From CAZNGF01 sp964572855 (GTDB lineage: Bacteria; Bipolaricaulota; Bipolaricaulia; RBG-16-55-9; JAJCYT01): 11,500 nucleotides of DNA. The position numbers were made by a program, and so were the translations under genes. Positions 4,994 through 11,255 of the stretch are shown in pieces (position 1 is the first letter of the stretch; each line of letters begins with the position of its first letter). The notes beneath the pieces were generated by a model. It worked only from the letters and a program-made list of their open reading frames with translations. It ran no database searches and was not told where the DNA came from. The stretch is from positions 1 to 11,500 of the forward strand of contig CAZNGF010000072.1 of the NCBI GenBank assembly GCA_964572855.1. The letters are read 5' to 3'.

Positions 4994-6195
4994 TCAGCGC
5001 GCGGGACAACCCGCAACGCATCGCGCTGCTGGAGGACGGCTCGCTGGCCGAGATCGACTACGAGCTGGCCTCCAGCAACCACCTGGTGGGCAACGTCTAC
5101 AAGGGCGTGGCCCGGGACGTACTCAACGGACTGGCCGCCTTCGTCGACGTCGGACTGGGCGAGGGCGAGAACCTGTTCCTCTCGACCAAGGAGGTCAACG
5201 AGGCCCTGCTCAAGACCCACGGCCTGCGCCGGGGCGAGGCCTTTCCGATCCGCAAGGTCATCCACCCCGGCCACCACCTGATCGTCCAGGTCAAGCGCGC
5301 CGAGATCGGCGCCAAAAACGCCCAGGGCACGACGCGGGTCAGCCTGCCGGGCCGCTACTGGGTGTTCATGCCCAAGGACGGCCGGTTGGGCGTGTCGCGG
5401 CGCATCGAGTCCCGCAAGGAGCGGGGCCGCCTCAAGCGGGTCGCCAAGGCGCTCAAGCGCCCCGAAGAGGGCCTGATCGCGCGCACGGCGGCCCAGAGCG
5501 CCAGCGAAGAGGAGCTCAAGCGCGACTTCAACTTCCTGCTTGGCACCTGGAAGGGCATCGAGGACGAGGCGGTCCGAGCCCGCCCGCCGCAACTCCTCTA
5601 CCGCGGCCCGGGGTTCGTGCGCGCCTACCTGCGCGACCGCTTCCTGGAGGACATCGCGCGCATCGTGATCGACGACCGCGCGACCTACGAGGACGTCGAA
5701 CGTTTCTTGGACTACCTGCACATGCGCGAGTTCAAGGCGCGACTTGAGCTCTACGACGACGACGAGCCGCTGTTCGAGCGCCACGACATCGAGGCGCAGG
5801 TCCAGCAGAGCCTGCAGCGCGACGTCCCGCTCAAGGGCGGCGGCGGCCTCGTGATCGAGGAGACCGAGGCGCTCACGGCCATCGACGTCAACACCGGACG
5901 CAACGTGCGCTTCAGCGGCCAGGAGGCGGCCATCCTGAACACGAACATGGAGGCCGCGCTCGAAATCCCGCGCCAGCTGCGGCTGCGCAAGATCAGCGGC
6001 ATCATCATCGTGGACCTGGTGGACATGAAAAGCCGCGAACACCAGCGCAAGGTGCTGGGCAGGCTGCAGCAGGAGCTCAAAAAGGACCGCGTGCCGGCCG
6101 ACCTGATCGACATGACCAAGCTCGGCCTGGTCGAGATCACGCGCAAGCGCAAGGGCGAGAGCCTGGCCGACATGCTGGCCGAGGACGAGGTTTAA
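4978..6195 (+). CDS. rng: RNase E/G family endoribonuclease, short form without zinc-link
   Basis: This endoribonuclease cuts single-stranded AU-rich RNA in rRNA processing and mRNA decay. Read from ATC 4978 it has 405 residues. The N-terminus KEILIS..ALLEDGSLAEI is typical. An S1-type RNA-binding insertion follows (about 37-125, with GNVYKG, AAFVDVG, SLPGRYWV and GVSRRI). The DNase I-like catalytic part carries IDVNTG with Asp303 and DLVDM with Asp346/349; Asp303 has the same number as in E. coli RNase E when ATC is the start. The protein stops shortly after LGLVEITRKRKGESL. The CPxC zinc-link and the small tetramerising domain that follow this point in E. coli RNase E and G (the latter about 490 residues) are absent. 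It overlaps folK by 16 nt and is 23 nt from the next gene. Starting at GTG 5086 would cut off 36 conserved residues. Confidence 0.9.
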   Translation: MKEILISARDNPQRIALLEDGSLAEIDYELASSNHLVGNVYKGVARDVLNGLAAFVDVGLGEGENLFLSTKEVNEALLKTHGLRRGEAFPIRKVIHPGHHLIVQVKRAEIGAKNAQGTTRVSLPGRYWVFMPKDGRLGVSRRIESRKERGRLKRVAKALKRPEEGLIARTAAQSASEEELKRDFNFLLGTWKGIEDEAVRARPPQLLYRGPGFVRAYLRDRFLEDIARIVIDDRATYEDVERFLDYLHMREFKARLELYDDDEPLFERHDIEAQVQQSLQRDVPLKGGGGLVIEETEALTAIDVNTGRNVRFSGQEAAILNTNMEAALEIPRQLRLRKISGIIIVDLVDMKSREHQRKVLGRLQQELKKDRVPADLIDMTKLGLVEITRKRKGESLADMLAEDEV

Positions 6196-6218
6196 CAAAG
6201 GGAAAAGGAGGACGGGCC

Positions 6219-7208
6219 ATGCTCGACATCCCCGACCTCCCCGCCCACCTGCACGCGCTGCTCGGACAAATCCCGCCCGGCCGCGTGACGACCTACGGCG
6301 CGCTGGCGCGCGCGCTGGGCGACCGCGTCGCGGCGCGCTGGGCGGGGTCGTTCATGCTGGATCACGACCACGGCCCGGTCTGCCCCTGCCACCGCGTGGT
6401 GACCTCCGACGGACGCATCGGCCGCTACGTCAGCGGCAGCGCGCTGGACAAGCTCAAGCGGCTCGAGTCGGAGGGCGTGCGTTCCCACGGCGACAAGGTC
6501 AATCTGGCTTACTACGGCTTCGAGGGGTTCGAATCCGAGCGCCCGCTGGCGCGCTTGAGCGCGCTGCAGGACGGGCTCGTCGGGCAGGTGGCCCTGGAGC
6601 CGCTGCCGGAGGACTTGGACGTGGCGGGCGTGGACGTCTCCTACGCCGGTCACGAGGGCGTGGCCGCCTACGCGCGCTGCGACCTGCAAACGGGCAGGCT
6701 GACTTGGGCGACGTGCGTGCGCCGGCCCGTGCGCTTCCCCTACATCACGAGTTATTTGGCCTTTCGCGAGCTGCCGCTGCTGCTGGCGCTGTTGGCCGAA
6801 GTCCGCGCCCAGGGGAAGCTCGCGCGGGCCGTGCTGGTGGACGGCACCGGGATCCTGCACCCGCGCGGGGCCGGCATCGCCTCGCACCTGGGCGTGTTGA
6901 GCGGCGCCCCCACGGTCGGCGTGATCAAGACGCTGCTCTGCGGCGAGGTGCGAACGCGCGCGCTGGAGGTGGGAGAGGCCCGGCCGATCCGCCACGAGGA
7001 CCGAATCGTCGGGATGGCGCTCAAAACGAGGGCGGGCGCCAAGCCGATCTACGTCTCCCCCGGCCACCGCGCCGACGTGCCCTCGGCGCTTGCGGTCGTG
7101 CGCCGCGCGTGCCGCGGCCACAAACTTCCCGAGCCGCTCCACTGGGCCGACCGCCTCAGCCGGCAGGCGGCGCGCGCTGGGGACGGTCGTCAGTTGGATC
7201 TGCTGTAG
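6219..7208 (+). CDS. Fusion of alkyltransferase-like DNA-binding domain and endonuclease V
   Basis: This 329-residue protein joins two DNA repair modules. Residues 1-90 are the C-terminal, DNA-binding half of O6-alkylguanine alkyltransferase: PPGRVTTYGALA (helix-turn-helix), the PCHRVV active site with Cys57, and a closing LESEG with Glu85. The usual Asn before the PCHRV strand is not apparent. Residues 110-329 are endonuclease V, which nicks DNA one base 3' of deaminated adenine (inosine) and related lesions. Its likely metal ligands are Asp139 (GVDVSY), Glu184 (LAFRE), Asp208 and His214 (VDGTGILHPR) and His283 (SPGHR). The strand-wedge motif PYIP reads PYIT (174-177). A fused alkyltransferase-endonuclease V with both activities is known from the archaeon Ferroplasma acidarmanus. 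AGGAGG (6206-6211) stands 7 nt before the ATG, 23 nt after the RNase stop. Last gene of the operon. Activity of the first domain is uncertain. Confidence 0.92.
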   Translation: MLDIPDLPAHLHALLGQIPPGRVTTYGALARALGDRVAARWAGSFMLDHDHGPVCPCHRVVTSDGRIGRYVSGSALDKLKRLESEGVRSHGDKVNLAYYGFEGFESERPLARLSALQDGLVGQVALEPLPEDLDVAGVDVSYAGHEGVAAYARCDLQTGRLTWATCVRRPVRFPYITSYLAFRELPLLLALLAEVRAQGKLARAVLVDGTGILHPRGAGIASHLGVLSGAPTVGVIKTLLCGEVRTRALEVGEARPIRHEDRIVGMALKTRAGAKPIYVSPGHRADVPSALAVVRRACRGHKLPEPLHWADRLSRQAARAGDGRQLDLL

Positions 7209-7211
7209 AGA

Positions 7212-7301
7212 GCCAAGGGACGTTGCGGTTACTGGCCATTGCATAAGTTCCAGCACCCGATTGTCGTCATGCTGGCAACGGCTATTTGAACGACCTTTGG
7301 C
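7212..7301. repeat. Nested inverted repeats between convergent genes
   Basis: Three complementary pairs are nested in the 98 bp gap between the convergent stop codons. They are GCCAAGG (7212-7218) with CCTTTGGC (7294-7301, one bulged T), CGTTGC (7221-7226) with GCAACG (7275-7280), and CCAGCA (7250-7255) with TGCTGG (7270-7275). The last two share the G at 7275, so they cannot both form completely. A long imperfect stem is possible in transcripts from either side. No U-tract follows, so it is not a textbook intrinsic terminator. Confidence 0.35.
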
Positions 7302-7306
7302 AACCC

Positions 7307-9100
7307 TCAGTCAGACGCTCGCTCGAGCGAGGCGACCAACGCCGCCTCCAACGCGCTCAACGACTGCCCGTACACCTGCTCGACCGCCGTGAACAGCGAC
7401 CAATTCTCCTCCAGCGGCGAGCTCAGGGACCAGAGCCGCAGGAAGCGCGTCAGTCCATCTCGCCGAAGCAGGTGGTCCACGAGCGCGGCGGCCTCGGTCC
7501 GGGCGGTTTCCTGCTGGGCCCCGTCGAACGATAGTCGGCGCAGCGGAACCCATTCGCGCCGTTCCAAGAGCGCGCGGGCCCGCGTCCGGACGCCCGACCC
7601 GTCCACGAGCACGTCGGCAAGGCCCGCGGTCAAGAACGTCGAGTTCGTCGGCGGGTCGATCGCCGCGACCATGGCGTCTGCGACCAGCGGCTCCGGGGCG
7701 TCACCCGCGCGCAAGTGACCCACGCCGCGCGCCGGCTCGAACGGGGGCGCGTCCCCCAAAGCCCGCGCGCGTGCCTCGCCGTCCGCGTGGAGATACAGCA
7801 CCAGGCGATCCGGCAACGCCTCGGAACCGAGCGCGAGCCGATCCCGCATGGCGGCCCAAGCGTCCTGGGCGCGGTGCAGCGTCTCGGCGGCGGCGTCGGG
7901 GGGGAGTGTGGGATCGGCGTGCAGGCGCAGGTGAGGTTGCTCCAGCGTGCGGTAATCGTCGACGACGTTCAGCAGGCGGCGCAGCGCGGCCGTGGCCGCT
8001 CCCTGGGTGTGCGCGAGCGCTTCCCGCGCTTGCGCCCAGCGCCCGGCCTCCAACGCGAGGCGCGCCCAGGCCAGGCGTGCGGCCGAGAGCGCCTCCGTGG
8101 CGCTGGCTCCTTCCTCGTCGCGCCCGGCCAGCGTCGGCCCGAGGACGGCTTCGGCCTCCCGGCGACGGCCGTGTTCGGCCAGCGCCACACCGCGCCAAAG
8201 CGGATACGTCTCCCGCGCCCGCCCCTCCCGTTCCAGGAACGCGCGCCAGGAGGGATCCAGCTCGGCCGGCGTCCGCCCGAACAGCGCCGCCAGTTCGTCC
8301 GAAAACGCACGAGCCGTCCAGAGCCGCCGCACGCCCGACCAGCCCGCCTCGGCACGCACGAACGAAACGAACGCGGCGGCCTCGAGATCCAGTTGCTCCT
8401 GCGCCGGGTCGGGCTCAGCGGCGGCGCGCACGATGCGGCTCAGCAGCGTGAGGTCGAGCGCGGTCTTGGCCGTGGGGGCGTTGAAGCTCTCGTAGAGCGT
8501 CGGGGCGAAGCGCCCGCGGTCCGCCAGCCGGATCAACTGCGGCAGCGAGACGAAGTCCAGGCCGAGCCGCGCGGCCGCCCGCGCGGCTGCCTCGCGCTCG
8601 GGATGGCCCACGAGCAGGTCCACGCCGGCCTTGAGCAGGCGCGAGCTGGGCGGGCCCCAGCCGTAGGCCGTCACCAGCTCGACCAGCGCGCTGTGCGGAT
8701 GCTGGTCGTAGAGCGCGTCCAGAACGGCCGGATATACCGCGGTGTGCTCGGCGCTAAACCGCGCCAGGATCCCGGCCCGCACCCGCGCCCAGTCGGGGTG
8801 CAGGAACACGTGCACGGGGGCGGGCAGGTCGCTGGCCGGTACGCCCAGCACTTGGCGCACGGCGTCGAGATCGGCTTGGTAGTCAGCCGCGATTTGCTCG
8901 ATCCGATGGGCCACGGGCGCGTCCCTGCGGTAGTGGAAGGCGAAACGATCGGTCTCGTAGGTCGTCACGTCGCTGAGCCGCGGTTCGAGGAAGTTGGGCA
9001 CGGCGTAGAAGGCGAAGAACGCCAGCGCGACCAGCGCGCTCCAGAGCGCGACGCCGCCCAGCGGGTGGCGCAGGAAGCGGCGCGCGCGGCTAGGACGCAT
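7307..9100 (-). CDS. Membrane-anchored protein with two degenerate peptidase-MA-like domains
   Basis: This 597-residue protein starts with a basic tail and one hydrophobic segment (about 15-35), so it is probably anchored in the membrane with its bulk outside. Residues 50-290 follow the plan of gluzincin (peptidase MA-like) proteins: VHVFLHP at 96-102, a helix where HExxH belongs, LLKAGVDLLVG at 155-165 in place of WLxEGxA, then EAAAFVSFVRAEAGW at 230-244. The HExxH site reads HSALVELV (136-143), so zinc binding looks lost. A helical middle (about 297-370) resembles TPR. Residues 395-595 repeat the plan: VLYLHAD (434-440), FLTAGLADVLVDG (499-511), TEAAALVDHLL (545-555), again without HExxH. 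It begins inside the folP stop region (11 nt overlap) with no ribosome site, so translation is coupled to folP. Function unknown; a non-catalytic envelope or binding role is inferred. Confidence 0.75.
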   Translation of the reverse strand: MRPSRARRFLRHPLGGVALWSALVALAFFAFYAVPNFLEPRLSDVTTYETDRFAFHYRRDAPVAHRIEQIAADYQADLDAVRQVLGVPASDLPAPVHVFLHPDWARVRAGILARFSAEHTAVYPAVLDALYDQHPHSALVELVTAYGWGPPSSRLLKAGVDLLVGHPEREAAARAAARLGLDFVSLPQLIRLADRGRFAPTLYESFNAPTAKTALDLTLLSRIVRAAAEPDPAQEQLDLEAAAFVSFVRAEAGWSGVRRLWTARAFSDELAALFGRTPAELDPSWRAFLEREGRARETYPLWRGVALAEHGRRREAEAVLGPTLAGRDEEGASATEALSAARLAWARLALEAGRWAQAREALAHTQGAATAALRRLLNVVDDYRTLEQPHLRLHADPTLPPDAAAETLHRAQDAWAAMRDRLALGSEALPDRLVLYLHADGEARARALGDAPPFEPARGVGHLRAGDAPEPLVADAMVAAIDPPTNSTFLTAGLADVLVDGSGVRTRARALLERREWVPLRRLSFDGAQQETARTEAAALVDHLLRRDGLTRFLRLWSLSSPLEENWSLFTAVEQVYGQSLSALEAALVASLERASD

Positions 9101-9923
9101 CGGCGGCGGCGCGGATGTGGCGCGCGACCAGGAGCGCCTGCTTCACCTCGGCCACGTCGTGGACCCGGACGAGGTCGGCCCCGCGCAGCGCGGCGATCAA
9201 GGTGCTGGCCAGCGTCCCGGGCAGGCGTTGCTCCACCGGCACACCGGTGAGCTTGCCGATGAACGACTTACGCGAGGTCCCGATCAACAGCGGCAGGCCC
9301 AATTCCCTGAAGGCGTCCAGCCGGTCGACCAGCAAACAGTTCTGGACGGCCGACTTGCCGAAGCCGACGCCGGGGTCGAGGATGAGGTGCTCGCGCGCAA
9401 CGCCCGCCGCTTGCGCGTAAGCGATGCGCTCCTCGAAAAACGCCTGGACGTCCGCGATCACGTCCACGTATTCGAAGTCCTGGTAACGCTTCTCGGCCGA
9501 GCCCTGGCGGTGCATGAGCACGACCGGCGCGCCCGCCTCGGCGACCACGCGCGCCATCCCGGGGTCATCGCGCAGCGCGCTGATGTCGTTGATCCAGTTT
9601 GCGCCCGCGGAGAGCACCTCGGCCGCCACGCCCGCTTTGACCGTGTCGACCGAGATCAAGACGTCAAACCGTTCCCGGATCGCGCGCACGACGGGCACGA
9701 CCCGCGCGCGCTCGTCTTCTTCGGACACGCCCGTTGCACCCGGCCGGGACGACTCGCCGCCCACGTCGAGCACGTCGGCGCCCTCGGCAACGAGTTGCTC
9801 GGCCCCGCGCAAGGCATCGTCAACGTCCAGGAAGCGCCCGCCGTCCGAGAACGAGTCGGGCGTGACGTTCAAAATGCCCATGATCAGCGGGCGGGGCTTC
9901 TCCGGCAAGAAGGGCGTCATCAT
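9090..9923 (-). CDS. folP: Dihydropteroate synthase
   Basis: FolP condenses 6-hydroxymethyl-dihydropterin pyrophosphate, the FolK product, with p-aminobenzoate to form dihydropteroate in the cytoplasm; it is the sulfonamide target. At 277 residues it is full length. Signatures in order are NVTPDSFSDGG (19-29), VGGESSRPG (54-62, usually ESTRPG), the SVDT strand (91-94), INDIS (111-115), MHRQG (137-141), DPGVGFGK (183-190), GTSRKSF (215-221) and RVHDV (253-257). Two adjacent in-frame ATGs lie at 9923 and 9920. The first is 5 nt after a TAGGAT box and so suits leaderless initiation; the choice changes one residue. The stop overlaps the start of the downstream membrane protein gene by 11 nt. It is isolated from folK, which lies on the opposite strand. 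Nothing is odd in the catalytic residues. Confidence 0.96.
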   Translation of the reverse strand: MMTPFLPEKPRPLIMGILNVTPDSFSDGGRFLDVDDALRGAEQLVAEGADVLDVGGESSRPGATGVSEEDERARVVPVVRAIRERFDVLISVDTVKAGVAAEVLSAGANWINDISALRDDPGMARVVAEAGAPVVLMHRQGSAEKRYQDFEYVDVIADVQAFFEERIAYAQAAGVAREHLILDPGVGFGKSAVQNCLLVDRLDAFRELGLPLLIGTSRKSFIGKLTGVPVEQRLPGTLASTLIAALRGADLVRVHDVAEVKQALLVARHIRAAADAS

Positions 9924-9928
9924 CGCTC

Positions 9929-9957
9929 ATCCTAGGTCGACGCGGGGGCGGGCGCAA
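9929..9957 (-). promoter_or_regulatory. Leaderless promoter of the folP unit
   Basis: On the minus strand TTGCGC (9957-9952), a 17 bp spacer and TAGGAT (9934-9929) lead after 5 nt to the ATG at 9923. No ribosome site is present. It sits directly downstream of the intrinsic terminator of the preceding oxidoreductase gene, which supports a separate folP transcript. Confidence 0.62.
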
Positions 9958-9962
9958 CGGAA

Positions 9963-9998
9963 GGGCAAAAGAAAAGCCCGCCGGGTCACCGGCGGGCT
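9963..9998 (-). terminator. Intrinsic terminator of the luciferase-like oxidoreductase gene
   Basis: A perfect 10 bp GC-rich inverted repeat (arms 9975-9984 and 9989-9998, loop GTCA at 9985-9988) is followed on the minus strand by TTTCTTTTGC (9974-9965). It lies 35 nt after the oxidoreductase stop codon. This is the only textbook rho-independent terminator I found in the window. It works in the minus direction; on the plus strand no T-run follows. Confidence 0.88.
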
Positions 9999-10032
9999 CT
10001 GACACTTCCTGAGACAAGGCGCCCCACCCGGG

Positions 10033-11028
10033 CTATTGAAACGCCGGGATCACGTGCTTGCCGTACGCCTCGACCGTGCGCTCCTCGTCGCCGCTCATCA
10101 GGTAGATGTTAAACTGGGTGACGCCGATCTCCTCGAGCTGCTTGAGCTTGTCGACGTGCGCCTCGACGGGGCCGTTGATCCCGAAGGAGTCGATGATGTC
10201 GTCCGAGATGAAGTCCAGATGGTCGGCGTCCTTGTCGGCGTGGTGCTTGTAGTCGTAGCCCTTGCGGCCCTCAATGTAGTCGGTCAGGCGCTGCGGCACG
10301 GACTGGCCCGTCTTGCCGTACTTTTCGACCAAGTCGGCCACGTGGTTGCCCACCATGGCCGGGAACCAGCGGATCTGGGCGCGGCCCGCGTCCAGGTCGT
10401 CGGAGACCCAGACGGGCGCGGCCGACATGATGCGGTAGTCGGCGGGGTCCTTGCCGGCGGCCTTGCGCGCGTCGAGCGCCTGGCCGCTGAACCAGTCCAC
10501 CAGCCACGGGTCGGCCAGCTGGATGATGAGCCCGTCGCCGTGCTCGCCGGCGGCCTTGAGCGCCTTGGGTCCGTAGGCCGCGATCCAGACCGGGACGGTT
10601 TCGCTGGCCCAGGGGAACTCAACCTCGACGTCGTCCACGTCGACGGCCTTTCCGGCCGCCAGCTCACGCACGGTCTCGACGCACCGGACCAGGTTCTTGA
10701 GCGTCAGGGGCTTGCGGTTGAGCACGCGCCGCGAGCTGTCCCCGCGCCCGATGCCCATGTCCGCGCGCCCGCCGCTGAGCTTGCTGAGCGTGGCGAACAG
10801 GCTGGCGGTCACGGTCCAGTCGCGCACGCCGGGGTTGGTCACGCACGGGCCGAAGCGCAAGCGTTCGGTGTGGGCCATGCAGTAGGCCATGGTGGCGAAA
10901 CACTCCTGCCAGAGCACGTGGCTGTCGAAGAACCAGGCGTAGGAAAAACCGGCCGCTTCGGCCTGCTGGCACAGGGCTTTGGTGCGTTCCGGTTCCATGT
11001 CGCCCTTGAACGTAATGGCGAATTCCAT
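10033..11028 (-). CDS. Luciferase-like (LLM) flavin/F420-dependent oxidoreductase, TIGR03842 type
   Basis: This 331-residue bacterial-luciferase-fold enzyme closely resembles the TIGR03842 group. Characteristic segments are MEFAITFKGD at the start, WFFDSHVLWQE (32-42), RFGPCVTNP (58-66), MGIGRGDSS (91-99), NHVADLVEKYG and GRKGYDYKHH in the middle, and a closing DKLKQLEEIGVTQFNIYL. Relatives use reduced F420 or FMN to transfer hydride or oxidise small organic molecules; the substrate is unknown, and group members have been noted near pyrimidine or hydantoin catabolic genes, which are absent here. ATG 11028 is chosen over the ORF's upstream extension because AGGAGG (11038-11033) stands 4 nt before it and the family N-terminus starts there. 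It is monocistronic, with its own promoter upstream and an intrinsic terminator downstream. No F420 biosynthesis gene is in the window, so the cofactor cannot be decided. Confidence 0.88.
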   Translation of the reverse strand: MEFAITFKGDMEPERTKALCQQAEAAGFSYAWFFDSHVLWQECFATMAYCMAHTERLRFGPCVTNPGVRDWTVTASLFATLSKLSGGRADMGIGRGDSSRRVLNRKPLTLKNLVRCVETVRELAAGKAVDVDDVEVEFPWASETVPVWIAAYGPKALKAAGEHGDGLIIQLADPWLVDWFSGQALDARKAAGKDPADYRIMSAAPVWVSDDLDAGRAQIRWFPAMVGNHVADLVEKYGKTGQSVPQRLTDYIEGRKGYDYKHHADKDADHLDFISDDIIDSFGINGPVEAHVDKLKQLEEIGVTQFNIYLMSGDEERTVEAYGKHVIPAFQ

Positions 11029-11117
11029 CGTACCTCCTTGGGTGGCTCCCACTCAGCAGCGGGAGCGTGCGGGTGTTGAGGGGCACGAGCATAGCGCAAG
11101 CGGGTGCGCGCGCGCAA
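11029..11117 (-). promoter_or_regulatory. Promoter and structured leader of the oxidoreductase gene
   Basis: On the minus strand TTGCGC (11117-11112), an 18 bp spacer and TATGCT (11093-11088) predict a start near 11081 and a leader of about 53 nt. Within the leader a 6 bp hairpin, GCTCCC (11066-11061) with GGGAGC (11050-11045), ends 6 nt before the Shine-Dalgarno AGGAGG (11038-11033). In contrast to its neighbours this gene is clearly leadered. Confidence 0.6.
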
Positions 11118-11143
11118 GCGACCGTCCGCCCGCCGGCGAGCCG

Positions 11144-11172
11144 TTGCTTTGGCGCGGGGTGCGGATTATGAT
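11144..11172 (+). promoter_or_regulatory. Promoter upstream of the PKD lipoprotein gene
   Basis: TTGCTT (11144-11149), a 17 bp spacer and TATGAT (11167-11172) form a good promoter of the local type. Start of transcription is expected at about 11178-11179, which is exactly at an ATG (11178) that opens a 25-codon ORF, and 55 nt before the lipoprotein ATG. It diverges from the oxidoreductase promoter 27 bp away. Confidence 0.62.
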
Positions 11173-11177
11173 CTTCC

Positions 11178-11255
11178 ATGTCCCGGCCGACGGTGGCCGG
11201 GTACACCACGCACGAGACCGAGGTGGAGGGGACATGCGACTCACGATCGTCTTGA
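11178..11255 (+). CDS. Possible leaderless 25-residue leader peptide
   Basis: ATG 11178 stands 5 nt after TATGAT, the same spacing as at folP, and reads 25 codons to TGA 11253-11255. It overlaps the first 22 nt of the lipoprotein gene in another frame and runs across that gene's Shine-Dalgarno sequence. A 6 bp hairpin (11183-11188 with 11195-11200) lies inside it. The peptide is hydrophilic and unrecognised. If translated, it would place ribosomes over the lipoprotein start and could couple or tune its expression. Support is positional only. Confidence 0.3.
   Translation: MSRPTVAGYTTHETEVEGTCDSRSS

Noticed and set aside
5086..5088. GTG 5086 as start of the RNase E/G gene
   Set aside because: It removes 36 residues that match the family N-terminus, and no ribosome site precedes it.
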